Shown here one piece after another: positions 15,742-23,007 of a stretch of 32,308 nt of DNA. The stretch is from positions 1-32,308 of the forward strand of contig JAHEER010000040.1 in NCBI GenBank assembly GCA_024640625.1, written 5' to 3'. Made by a program: the position numbers and the translations under genes. A model generated the notes under the pieces. It saw nothing but the letters and a program-made list of their open reading frames with translations, ran no database searches and had not been told where the DNA came from. The DNA comes from Desulfobulbaceae bacterium. GTDB taxonomy: Bacteria > Desulfobacterota > Desulfobulbia > Desulfobulbales > Desulfocapsaceae. How positions within the stretch are numbered: position 1 is the first letter of the stretch; each line of letters opens with the position of its first letter.

Positions 15742-16494
15742 TTAATAAGCGGTCACTCCCCCGTCCACAGGCAGAGTCACACCGTTGATAAAGCCGGCTT
15801 CGTTAGAAGCCAGGTAGAGGGCCGCTTCGGCAATGTCCTGCAGAGCTGCCATCCTGCCCAGCGGCACTTCGCCAAGCCGCTGCTCCCGCCATACCGGATC
15901 TTTCAGCATGTTCTGCACCATTGCCGTATTGGCAGTGCTGGGGTTGATGGAATTGCACCGTATATTGAACTCGCCGTATCTCGAGGCAATCGCCTTGGTC
16001 AGCGTGGTGATCGCGCCTTTGGCGGTGGTATACGCCTCCGGTGTGTATTTATGACCGATAAGGCCGCAGACCGAACTCATGTTAATAATCGAACCGCCGC
16101 CTGCGCTTTTCATGATCGGCAGCACGTGTTTTATCCCCAAAAAAGGCCCCTTGATATTGACCTGGTACATCATGTCCAGTTCGTCGGGACTCATCTCCTC
16201 GATGGGCTTGCGGATGTTGATGCCGGCGTTGTTTACCAGGATATCGAGCCCTCCTGCAGCGCCAACGATCTGGCTGCAGACCCGCTGCCAGTCATTGTCA
16301 TCGCTCACATCAAGCAGAGTGAAATGAACGTTGCCCCACTCTTGATTCAGCGCGGCCGCCGCCGCAGTGCCGGTTTCCTTGTTTATGTCTGCAATATAGA
16401 CGGTAGCGCCTGCACGGCAGAAGGTTTGCGCAATTGCCTGGCCGATGCCCTGGGCGCCGCCGGTAATCAGGGCCCGCTTTCCTTTAAGTTTCAT
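15742..16494 (-). CDS. Short-chain dehydrogenase/reductase
   Basis: The 250-residue classical SDR has the nucleotide motif TGGAQGIG (11-18), an Asp at the end of the second strand (YIADIN) favouring NAD, NNAG (88-91), catalytic Ser140/141 and Tyr155-x3-Lys159. The C-terminal strand is GVTLPVDGGVTAY. It probably oxidises or reduces one hydroxyl of the sugar acid handled by this operon, being the first gene after the shared control region. The ribosome site (GGAAGA) is modest. GntR begins 76 bp downstream. Confidence 0.92.
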   Translation of the reverse strand: MKLKGKRALITGGAQGIGQAIAQTFCRAGATVYIADINKETGTAAAAALNQEWGNVHFTLLDVSDDNDWQRVCSQIVGAAGGLDILVNNAGINIRKPIEEMSPDELDMMYQVNIKGPFLGIKHVLPIMKSAGGGSIINMSSVCGLIGHKYTPEAYTTAKGAITTLTKAIASRYGEFNIRCNSINPSTANTAMVQNMLKDPVWREQRLGEVPLGRMAALQDIAEAALYLASNEAGFINGVTLPVDGGVTAY

Positions 16495-16545
16495 GGCGTC
16501 TTCCGGTAGGAGAGTAAAGTGAAAGTCGTTGACAGCAAAAATCGG

Positions 16546-16563
16546 TTGTAATACGTATTACAA
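16546..16563. promoter_or_regulatory. Perfect 18-bp palindrome, probable GntR operator
   Basis: TTGTAATACGTATTACAA is its own reverse complement. It contains two overlapping GT-N3-AC units (GTAATAC and GTATTAC), the core spacing seen in many FadR/FCD operators. It sits between the divergent SDR-GntR operon and MFS gene and covers the predicted -10 of the minus-strand promoter. Binding by the GntR protein encoded at 14946-15665 is inferred. Confidence 0.7.
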
Positions 16564-16586
16564 GCTGTATTGTGCAGCATGGTCCA
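16557..16586 (-). promoter_or_regulatory. Candidate promoter for the SDR-led catabolic operon
   Basis: On the minus strand TGGACC (16581-16586) is followed, after 18 bp, by TGTAAT (16557-16562, 5 of 6 matches to TATAAT), which lies inside the palindrome. A repressor bound there would block initiation. A perfect plus-strand TTGACA (16529-16534) may be the -35 of the MFS promoter, but its -10 is unclear. Confidence 0.45.
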
Positions 16587-16659
16587 GATGAAGTCAAGAC
16601 CATTTTGAAGAGAACCCGCAGCGGCTTTGGAGGGTGAACGCACCTAGCGTGGCGGTACA

Positions 16660-17859
16660 ATGAAGCGAGATAGCAAACGACAAGCCAGAGCCGGCTCCCG
16701 ACCGGCGGTAATGATGACTCTGCTGGTGATCGCGGTCTTCTTCTCCATGGCCGGCCGGGTGATCTTCTCGCCCCTGATGCCTTACCTCCAGCAGGAGCTG
16801 TCGATGTCACTCGCCACTGTTGGAACCCTGTTTCTGTTTATCAGTTTCAGTTTTTCTGTGGTGATGCTGTTTTCCGGGTTCCTGTCCTCCTGCATCGGTC
16901 ACGGCAACACAATCGTTGCGGCCCTGGGTACCATCGCGGTCGGACTCTTCATCTCAGGGATGGCGGGAAATGTCTTGATATTGGCGGTGGGGATGACCTG
17001 TATAGGATCCGGTGCCGGGACCTACGCCCCGTCAGGTATCGCCATGATAAATACACGAATCAGCCCGCAGAGAAGAAGCACTGCCTTCGCCTTTCATGAG
17101 ATCGGGCCCAACCTGGCAATGTTGGTGTCTCCTCTTGTTGTGCTATTGGCCGTGCCCCTTCTGGGCTGGCGCGGGGTGCTTTTCCTGATAGCCGGCCTCT
17201 GTGGCGCGGCTGCGATCCTGTTCTATTCTTTTGGGGCATCAGGAAGCGGGGTAGGGGCACGACCTAATTTGAGCACCATTGGCACCATACTTCGTTTGCC
17301 TGACGTCTATATGGGAATGCTTATGTTTTCCGCGTCCTTGGCTGGGTGGCAGGGCATCTACAACATTCTTCCTGCGTATCTTGTCGAGCATTCAGCATGG
17401 TCTGCCGAGCACGTGAATTCGCTGTTGACCGTGTCGCGCGTCATCAGTATCTCCATGCTTTTGTTGGCCGGATGGATAATTAGATATTTTGGCAATAGAA
17501 CCACTATAGTCGGAGTTCTCATCTTCACGGCAGCTTTAACAGGTATACTGAGCGTGGCGCAGGGACGGCTGCTGGAGATTATCGTGGTCTTGCAGCCGGC
17601 TTTTGTGGCGGTTATGTTTCCCGCCCAGTTGTCCTGCCTCGCCGAGATCGGCGAGGCGCGGTACCAGAATGTCACCATTGCCCTGATAATTACCGTGGCG
17701 ATGGGAGTAGGCGCGGGGCTGGTCCCCGCCCTGCTTGGTCTACTTGGTGATTATGGTCTGGGTTGGCTGGGTTTTGTCTGCCTGAGCGGCTTCATGCTGA
17801 CGGTAGCCGCTTCACTGTTTCTGAGACGGTCATTCTGCGGAAAACAAGACCCCGAGTAG
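16660..17859 (+). CDS. Major facilitator superfamily transporter
   Basis: The 399-residue inner-membrane protein has about twelve hydrophobic helices and a cytoplasmic N-terminus rich in Lys and Arg. The loop after helix 2 is atypical for the superfamily (SCIGHGNT), and a conserved Arg and Pro sit in helix 1 (AGRVIFSPLMPYLQQEL). It resembles CynX/NarK-like or YbfB-like small organic-acid porters, but I cannot assign the substrate. Divergent placement across a shared operator from the catabolic operon suggests it imports the acid that the operon degrades. The ATG at 16660 lacks a strong ribosome site; a downstream ATG near 16711 is possible but would shorten the first helix region. Confidence 0.85.
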   Translation: MKRDSKRQARAGSRPAVMMTLLVIAVFFSMAGRVIFSPLMPYLQQELSMSLATVGTLFLFISFSFSVVMLFSGFLSSCIGHGNTIVAALGTIAVGLFISGMAGNVLILAVGMTCIGSGAGTYAPSGIAMINTRISPQRRSTAFAFHEIGPNLAMLVSPLVVLLAVPLLGWRGVLFLIAGLCGAAAILFYSFGASGSGVGARPNLSTIGTILRLPDVYMGMLMFSASLAGWQGIYNILPAYLVEHSAWSAEHVNSLLTVSRVISISMLLLAGWIIRYFGNRTTIVGVLIFTAALTGILSVAQGRLLEIIVVLQPAFVAVMFPAQLSCLAEIGEARYQNVTIALIITVAMGVGAGLVPALLGLLGDYGLGWLGFVCLSGFMLTVAASLFLRRSFCGKQDPE

Positions 17860-17945
17860 ATCATTCTTCGGTCGCGGGAGAGAGCATCCGCCTGATCGAT
17901 AGTAGGTCTGAGAACCTGCTTAAGCGCCTGCTACTTCTTTTTGCC

Positions 17946-17972
17946 GGGAAGGGCAGTTTCCTTGCCCCTCCC
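17946..17972. terminator. Hairpin between convergent MFS and iron-ADH genes
   Basis: GGGAAGGGCA (17946-17955) pairs with TGCCCCTCCC (17963-17972) with one mismatch and a 7-nt loop. It lies between two stop codons, where a bidirectional terminator is expected, but there is no T-run on either side, so intrinsic termination is uncertain. Confidence 0.4.
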
Positions 17973-17985
17973 GATCTAACCCTGT

Positions 17986-19266
17986 CTACCAGTATTGCAT
18001 GGCGTCCCTGAACAGGGCCGCCAGCTCTTTTTCACCCGCCGGCCGCGGCGATAATTTGGTGACCCGATGTTGCGGCAGGGTGCCCTGGACCAGCTTGGGA
18101 ATGTCGGCCTCACTGAAGCCTACGTCCTTAAGCCCATTGGGGATATTGAACCGCTTGAAGTAGCTAATCATCGTCTCAGCGAGCAGTTCTCCTCCTTCTG
18201 ATTCCTTGACACCGTCAGTATCGGCACCCAGCGCCTTGGCTGCTTGCAAATGGCGCGCGGGGCTGGCGGGACCGGTAAACCTGAACACCGCCGGGGCATT
18301 GAGGGCAACGGATATGCCGTGGGGAATGATCGGGTGGTCGGAGATATAATCGGGAGCGATATACTCTTTGACCATTCCGGATACCGGATAGGACATGCCG
18401 TGGGGCAGTGAAACCCCGGCGTTGCCGAAACCGACACCGGCAAAAGCCGCCGCCAGAGCCATCATACCGCGGGCTTCCTCATTTTCAGGCTGGTCAATCG
18501 CAATTGAGAAATAACGGGCCATGATCTCCATTGCCTTGATGGCCCACATATCGCTGATCGGGTTGGAACCCTGATAGGCAGGCCGGTGTATGGGTCGATC
18601 CGGTCTGGGCCGGCTGGTGTATGCAATAGCCGTGTAGGACTCAACCGCGTGGGTGAGGATGTCAAGCGCCGTCGAGGCGGTGATCATCGGCGGCATGGAG
18701 ATGGTATTGAGCGGGTCGACAAGGCCGAGGGTTGGTTTCAGCAGCCGGGAGGCAATGCCGGTCTTGGCGTGCATTTCCTCGAGGTCGAAAATGGCGACGC
18801 CGGTGGTCTCACTGCCGGTGCCGGCGGTGGTCGGAATGGCGAACAACGGCTTGGTCGGGCCTGGAACCGGGGCGCCTTTGCCGATCGGGGCGTTGACATA
18901 GAGAAGAAAGTCGTCGGTCGGATAGGTGGAATAGAGATTCGCGGCTTTGGCCGTGTCGATCACCGAACCGCCTCCCAGGGCTACAAATGAATCCACCTGG
19001 TGGCGCACCGCCACATCGATTGCATCCTTGAACGAGGTGTCGGTCGGTTCAACTCGAACCTGGTCATAGACGATATACTCGACTCCCTCTCTCTCCAGGG
19101 ATTGGATCACAGTATCCTTCATCGGCAGTTTGGCGATATTGGGATCGGTCACAAACATGGTCTTCTTGACGCCGAGATCTTTGAGATCCATACCGATCTC
19201 TGCGGTAATGCCTCTGCCGAAACGGATGTTCGAGGCGGCCATTTCAAAGCCGATTTCATGTTCCAC
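17986..19266 (-). CDS. Hydroxyacid-oxoacid transhydrogenase-like iron-containing alcohol dehydrogenase
   Basis: The 426-residue protein closely resembles the ADHFE1/HOT branch of iron-containing alcohol dehydrogenases. Branch-typical blocks are ASNIRFGRGITAEIGMDLK near the start, VRVEPTDTSFKDAID, the GGGSVIDTAKAANLY nucleotide motif, NAPIGKG, TTAGTGSETTGVAIFD, RPAYQGSNPISD and GTLPQHRVTKLSPRP. Metal ligands are Asp in LGLVDP and His in ILTHAVESY, LPHGMSYP and IPHGISV. HOT oxidises 4-hydroxybutyrate to succinate semialdehyde while reducing 2-oxoglutarate to D-2-hydroxyglutarate, using tightly bound NAD. Its role here, next to a sugar-acid cluster, is not obvious; another 4- or 3-hydroxy acid is possible. 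The start is GTG 19266 with GGGGG upstream. It converges with the MFS gene. Confidence 0.88.
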   Translation of the reverse strand: MEHEIGFEMAASNIRFGRGITAEIGMDLKDLGVKKTMFVTDPNIAKLPMKDTVIQSLEREGVEYIVYDQVRVEPTDTSFKDAIDVAVRHQVDSFVALGGGSVIDTAKAANLYSTYPTDDFLLYVNAPIGKGAPVPGPTKPLFAIPTTAGTGSETTGVAIFDLEEMHAKTGIASRLLKPTLGLVDPLNTISMPPMITASTALDILTHAVESYTAIAYTSRPRPDRPIHRPAYQGSNPISDMWAIKAMEIMARYFSIAIDQPENEEARGMMALAAAFAGVGFGNAGVSLPHGMSYPVSGMVKEYIAPDYISDHPIIPHGISVALNAPAVFRFTGPASPARHLQAAKALGADTDGVKESEGGELLAETMISYFKRFNIPNGLKDVGFSEADIPKLVQGTLPQHRVTKLSPRPAGEKELAALFRDAMQYW

Positions 19267-19376
19267 AGCATACCCCCTGAATAATTGAGAAAAAGTTCTT
19301 TACCTGTGTGGAATTATATTCCCACAATCTTTGATCACGATTGTTGAGTTCAGTATTACTGCTCTTTGACTCCTCT

Positions 19377-19431
19377 AAAAGTGGAAGCTGTGCCACTTTT
19401 GACCAACTGGAAGTTGGGGTGCCCTGAGGGC
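19377..19431. repeat. Three tandem short hairpins
   Basis: AAAAGTGG (19377-19384) pairs with CCACTTTT (19393-19400). CCAACT (19403-19408) pairs with AGTTGG (19412-19417). GCCCT (19421-19425) pairs with AGGGC (19427-19431). All arms are perfect and the three units are almost contiguous. They lie between the divergent transhydrogenase and SYLF genes. The first, with A and T runs on both sides, could be a bidirectional terminator; the others have no obvious purpose. Confidence 0.4.
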
Positions 19432-19477
19432 TACTTACCTCTATAAAGTATTATGTGGCTCACCGGCAATAGCAGAG

Positions 19478-19505
19478 TTGTAATCGCTGAAAATTTTATT
19501 ATTAT
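19478..19505 (+). promoter_or_regulatory. Candidate promoter for the SYLF gene
   Basis: TTGTAA (19478-19483), a 16-bp spacer and TATTAT (19500-19505) lie about 45 bp upstream of the SYLF start codon. Confidence 0.45.
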
Positions 19506-19551
19506 CATCCCAGTTTTGGGTCTATCGTAAGACTATCCATTCAAGGAGTAG

Positions 19552-20121
19552 ATGATGAATTATTTGTACCGCAGCGCGCTGGTGCTATTGATGCTGATTT
19601 TGTCCGCAAGCTTTGCTGTTGCCGATGAGTACGATGAAACACGCACGCTGTTCGAAAACGCGGGTATCGGCCACCTTTTCGAGTCTGCTTACGGATACGC
19701 CCTGTTTCCGACCATCGGCAAGGGGGGATTTGTCGTGGGCGGTGCCTACGGTGAAGGCCGAGTCTACGAACAGGGACGGCACGTCGGCTATTCCAGCATG
19801 ATTCAGGCGAGTATCGGCTTTCAGCTTGGGGGCACCGGTTTCAGTCAGGTGATCTTTTTTGAAGATCAGCGCGCCTTTGCCGAATTTGTCAGCGGCAATT
19901 TCGAGTTTGAGGCTGAAGCCCAGGCCACGGTATTGACCGCGGCTGCTGGAGCCTCGGCTTCCACCGGCGGCAGTTCGGCGGTGGCCAGCGGCACCAAAAA
20001 CAATGTCGCCATAGCGGGGGCCGGCTACAACAAAGGGATGGCAACCTATACGATCACCAAGGGCGGCCTGATGTATGAAGCAAGTATCGGCGGCCAGAAA
20101 TTCAGCTTCAGGAGGCTATAA
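19552..20121 (+). CDS. Exported SYLF (Ysc84-type lipid-binding) domain protein
   Basis: The 189-residue protein has a signal peptide (cleavage likely after FAVA, about residue 24) and a single SYLF domain. Family features are the opening helix (ETRTLFENAGIGHLFESAYGYALFPTIGKGGFVVGGAYGEG), the GYSSMIQASIGFQLGG strand pair and a glycine-rich end (KGGLMYEASIGGQKFSF). Bacterial SYLF proteins are periplasmic or outer-membrane associated and may bind lipids; the family's role is poorly defined. Two adjacent ATGs (19552, 19555) follow AGGAG; either could serve. It has its own promoter and is convergent with the flavoprotein gene. Confidence 0.9.
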   Translation: MMNYLYRSALVLLMLILSASFAVADEYDETRTLFENAGIGHLFESAYGYALFPTIGKGGFVVGGAYGEGRVYEQGRHVGYSSMIQASIGFQLGGTGFSQVIFFEDQRAFAEFVSGNFEFEAEAQATVLTAAAGASASTGGSSAVASGTKNNVAIAGAGYNKGMATYTITKGGLMYEASIGGQKFSFRRL

Positions 20122-20224
20122 TTCATTTCTGCGAGGCGTGCAGTGCATGCGGAATTGCTGGCCGCCCCCAGAGGTGGCAGCAGGCTCGGCCCCGATAGGC
20201 CTGGGTAGCACCTTGATGAGCGGG

Positions 20225-20806
20225 TCAGGCCGAGAAGATGGCAGCAATTTCCATCGCCAAGAGCTCTGCTTTTTCAATCTCTTTCCGGTTTTGGGAAAAC
20301 TCGCCGCGCTGGTCCACCCCCCTGATAAGCAGCTCCCCACCGTAGGGGACATCGATAGCATCGAAAAAAGATTTAGCTACCAGCACTGATCCGTCGAACA
20401 GCTTCTTTCCCTTGGTTGCAGCGGTGCAGATGAGATATCCCCTGCGGGTATCCTCTTTTCTGAAAGGGCTCTTGAGCAGATACTTTCTGGACCAGCGGGC
20501 CTGGATCCGGTCAATGAACCTTTTTATCTGGGCGCTGAGCCCATAAAAATAGGTGGGCGCGACCAGAAAGATAAGGTCGGCCCCGTCCACTTTGCCATAG
20601 AGATCGATCATGTCGTCTTTGACGACGCATTTTCCGGTTTTTTCACAACCGCCGCAAGCAATGCAGGGCGCAATTTCTTCTGCCGCCAGCCGGATGTACT
20701 CCGCCTTGCCGCCTATGGTGGCAATAATTTGCTCGACCACCGTAACCGCAGCCGACTCGCTATTGCCTTTCTTGCGTGGACTTCCGAGGAGTACCAGGAT
20801 GTTCAT
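20225..20806 (-). CDS. Iron-sulfur flavoprotein (Isf) / NADPH-dependent FMN reductase family
   Basis: The 193-residue cytoplasmic protein has a flavodoxin-like fold: the FMN phosphate loop GSPRKKGNS near the start and the isoalloxazine-binding APTYFYGLSAQIKRFIDR. The compact cysteine motif C-x2-C-x2-C-x5-C (CIACGGCEKTGKC, residues about 47-59) matches the Isf signature for a 4Fe-4S cluster. In methanogens and anaerobes Isf moves electrons and can reduce oxygen or peroxide. The ATG at 20806 follows GAGGT and gives the canonical MNILVLLGSPR start; the upstream open extension has no family support. It appears monocistronic. Confidence 0.88.
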   Translation of the reverse strand: MNILVLLGSPRKKGNSESAAVTVVEQIIATIGGKAEYIRLAAEEIAPCIACGGCEKTGKCVVKDDMIDLYGKVDGADLIFLVAPTYFYGLSAQIKRFIDRIQARWSRKYLLKSPFRKEDTRRGYLICTAATKGKKLFDGSVLVAKSFFDAIDVPYGGELLIRGVDQRGEFSQNRKEIEKAELLAMEIAAIFSA

Positions 20807-20978
20807 CGGGACCTCAATCGAAACAGGTGCTGCTCTGAATAGATGGTTATCAACACTGACAAAAAAAATCAGCAAAAAATCTTGCCTTTCCTGATTTCGG
20901 TATTAAGTTTAAGCCGCCTTACGATCAGGTGGATCATTGAGTACTCCACTGGCTCCGCTCGAGGAGCTTTTACATATT

Positions 20979-21008
20979 GGGCCTGCGCATTATGCAGGCC
21001 CTTTTTTT
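20979..21008 (+). terminator. Strong orphan rho-independent terminator
   Basis: GGGCCTGC (20979-20986) pairs perfectly with GCAGGCCC (20994-21001) and is followed by seven Ts (21002-21008). Its orientation is plus strand, yet no plus-strand gene lies directly upstream: both flanking genes run on the minus strand. On the minus strand no T-run follows, so it is a poor terminator for the LuxR gene. It may end a small RNA transcribed from about 20880 onward; a second hairpin (GCTCC...GGAGC, about 20952-20967) lies just before it. Confidence 0.75.
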
Positions 21009-21022
21009 ATGTAAAATTGCCT

Positions 21023-21649
21023 TTAAGTCGTGCTGAACAGTCTGGCCAGCCCCAGTCGGCTCTGGGTTGAGGTCTTGGCGTAGGCTGAACTCAAATGGGC
21101 TTTGACCGTTCGTTCGGTGATGTCGAGGCGCTGAGCCACTTCTCTGTTGTGGAGCCCTTCAGCAACCAGGGCGGCCACCTGATACTCCCGTTTTGACAAT
21201 TTGTTTAATAAAGAAGACTGGGCGGTCTCGCCATCATCCCCCTTGCGCGTGGCAGTCGAGGAGGTTTGAATCATGTGCTGCATCAAAGAGGAGCCGGTCC
21301 AGATTAGTCCGGATGCCACCGCCTGAACCGCCAGGCCGAGGCGGGGCTGGGCAATGTAAGAGTTGGCATAGCCGACGCAGCCGACCCTCAGGCAGCTGAT
21401 GCCCTCCTCGTTGTTGGGCCTGTCGGACAGAACGAACACCTTGTTGCCCTTTTGCGCAGAAATCATATCGGCTATCTGCTGCTCATTGATCATGGTCCGG
21501 TGCAGCAGTACAAGATCGATTGAGTTGCTCTTGATTATCCGATAGGCTGCCTCCAGAGATGGTGCTTCAAAAACGCTGTTGCCGGATCTTAGACCGTTCG
21601 ACCAGCGCTTGACAATATTCTCGTTTTTGCTGCAGAGCAGGATGTTCAT
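21023..21649 (-). CDS. LuxR-type regulator with degenerate receiver domain
   Basis: The 208-residue protein has an N-terminal receiver-like domain (1-120) and a C-terminal LuxR/NarL helix-turn-helix (about 148-205; LSKREYQVAALVAEG...TERTVKAHLSS). In the receiver, the phosphoacceptor position is His50 (IDLVLLHRTM, where Asp is expected) and the acidic pair of the first loop is missing (LLCSKNEN). It is therefore unlikely to be switched by phosphotransfer. The start codon lies 2 bp after the HlyD-adaptor stop and has a weak ribosome site, implying translational coupling to the type I secretion operon. No histidine kinase is nearby. It probably regulates adhesin or exporter genes. Confidence 0.88.
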   Translation of the reverse strand: MNILLCSKNENIVKRWSNGLRSGNSVFEAPSLEAAYRIIKSNSIDLVLLHRTMINEQQIADMISAQKGNKVFVLSDRPNNEEGISCLRVGCVGYANSYIAQPRLGLAVQAVASGLIWTGSSLMQHMIQTSSTATRKGDDGETAQSSLLNKLSKREYQVAALVAEGLHNREVAQRLDITERTVKAHLSSAYAKTSTQSRLGLARLFSTT

Positions 21650-21651
21650 CT

Positions 21652-22992
21652 TTATCGTTCACGCAGAGCCGTCTGTTTTGCTTTGAGTATGGGTTTCAAA
21701 AGGTACGACAGGATGGTTTTCTTGCCGGTCAAGATATCCACAGTGGCAACCATACCTGGAATAATCGGCATTTTGCCTTCTTTACCCATGAGATAATTCT
21801 GGTTCGTTCGCACATTGACCTGGTAATAGGCATTGCCTTTTTCATCAATAACCGAATCGGCGCTTATGTATTCGAGCTGCGCCTCAAGCCCGCCGTAGAT
21901 GGTGAAATCGTAGGCGGTAAATTTGACCGTTGCCTTTTGTTTCGGTCGCAGAAAAGCGATGTCGGACGGTTTAATCTGGGCCTCCACCAGAAGCGTGTCC
22001 TCCAGCGGTACGATCTCAATGAGGTCCATGCCAGGCTGGATAACCCCGCCGACGGTATTGACCAGCACCTGTTTCACCGTGCCATACACCGGAGAGCGTA
22101 TCGAGGTCCGCTCCAGCCGATCGGCGAGAGCCACCGAGGTGGCTGATAGGGCGTCAAGCTCTGCCTGTACTTCGTTCAGTTCTCTCTTGGCACTGTTGGA
22201 GAACTGGAGCTGCTCTTCCTTGATCTCTTTCAAGGCTTCCTGCAATTGGGATCTGACTCTTGGGATGGCCAGCTTGGTGGCGGCGATGTCGCCCAGCATG
22301 GCCGAGGCCTCTCGCTGCAGTCGTAGAAGCTCAACTTCCGAAACGGCTCCTTGACCCACGAGCGGCTCGGTGAGCTCGATCTCTCTCTTCAACAGTTGGT
22401 AGGTCCTGGTCACCTCGGTGAGTTTCTCCTCGAGTTCGGCAATATCCTGGCGCCGCTGTTTGGCTTGTTCTTCGAGGATTTCGATGGTGGTTGCCAGTTC
22501 CTCCTTGCGCGAGTTGTAGAGTTGCCACTCCCGGGCGGCGATGGCAGTGTTTTCCTGTTCCAATTCCGCGGGAAGTATCATTTCGGTAATTTCCGTTTCA
22601 GCAGTGAGCCTGGCAGCTCTGGCGATGAGGGCCAGATACTTGAGGCGGTACTCCTTGTATGGCGCTGAAAAACGTTTTTCGTCAAGCCGCATCAGTAACT
22701 GCCCCTTCTCGACGATATCGCCGATATTGACATAGGTTTCGGCCAGAATTCCCCCTTCGAGGTTCTGAATAATCTGGATCTGGCTGGAGGGAATGACCTT
22801 GCCCATGCCCCTGGTCACTTCCTCCACTTCGGAAATCGAAGCCCAGTAAATTGCACAGATAAAGAGAATGAGGGTGAGCCAGATCAGTGACCGGCCCCCC
22901 CGGGGAGACTCGACCAGAATAGTTGTCCTGATATCGGTGACCAGATCGAGATCTTTCTGGCGAAATTTTTTCTGCGAAGCGTTCTTGCTCAC
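21652..22992 (-). CDS. lapC: HlyD-family periplasmic adaptor of type I secretion (LapC-like)
   Basis: The 446-residue membrane-fusion protein has a cytoplasmic N-terminus, one transmembrane helix (about 36-52), a lipoyl-like half (EGGILAETYVNIGDIVEKGQLLMRLD), a long coiled-coil hairpin (about 140-290) and the second lipoyl half plus beta-barrel (SPVYGTVKQVLVNTVGGVIQPGMDLIEIVP). It bridges the ABC exporter and the TolC-type channel. The start is GTG 22992; AAGGAG lies somewhat far upstream. It begins 15 bp after the ABC gene, and the LuxR regulator follows by 2 bp, so the three form one operon. Confidence 0.92.
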   Translation of the reverse strand: MSKNASQKKFRQKDLDLVTDIRTTILVESPRGGRSLIWLTLILFICAIYWASISEVEEVTRGMGKVIPSSQIQIIQNLEGGILAETYVNIGDIVEKGQLLMRLDEKRFSAPYKEYRLKYLALIARAARLTAETEITEMILPAELEQENTAIAAREWQLYNSRKEELATTIEILEEQAKQRRQDIAELEEKLTEVTRTYQLLKREIELTEPLVGQGAVSEVELLRLQREASAMLGDIAATKLAIPRVRSQLQEALKEIKEEQLQFSNSAKRELNEVQAELDALSATSVALADRLERTSIRSPVYGTVKQVLVNTVGGVIQPGMDLIEIVPLEDTLLVEAQIKPSDIAFLRPKQKATVKFTAYDFTIYGGLEAQLEYISADSVIDEKGNAYYQVNVRTNQNYLMGKEGKMPIIPGMVATVDILTGKKTILSYLLKPILKAKQTALRER

Positions 22993-23007
22993 CGTCAGTT
23001 TTACTCC

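Noticed and set aside
15685-16509. 274-codon open frame on the plus strand
   Set aside because: It is antisense to the intact SDR gene, whose catalytic motifs are all present on the minus strand.
10373-19266. Sulfonate (isethionate, DHPS or sulfoquinovose) degradation cluster
   Set aside because: The kinase, aldolase and LarA-like set fits four-carbon sugar acids better, and no glycyl-radical enzyme, sulfite-forming lyase or sulfonate transporter is present.
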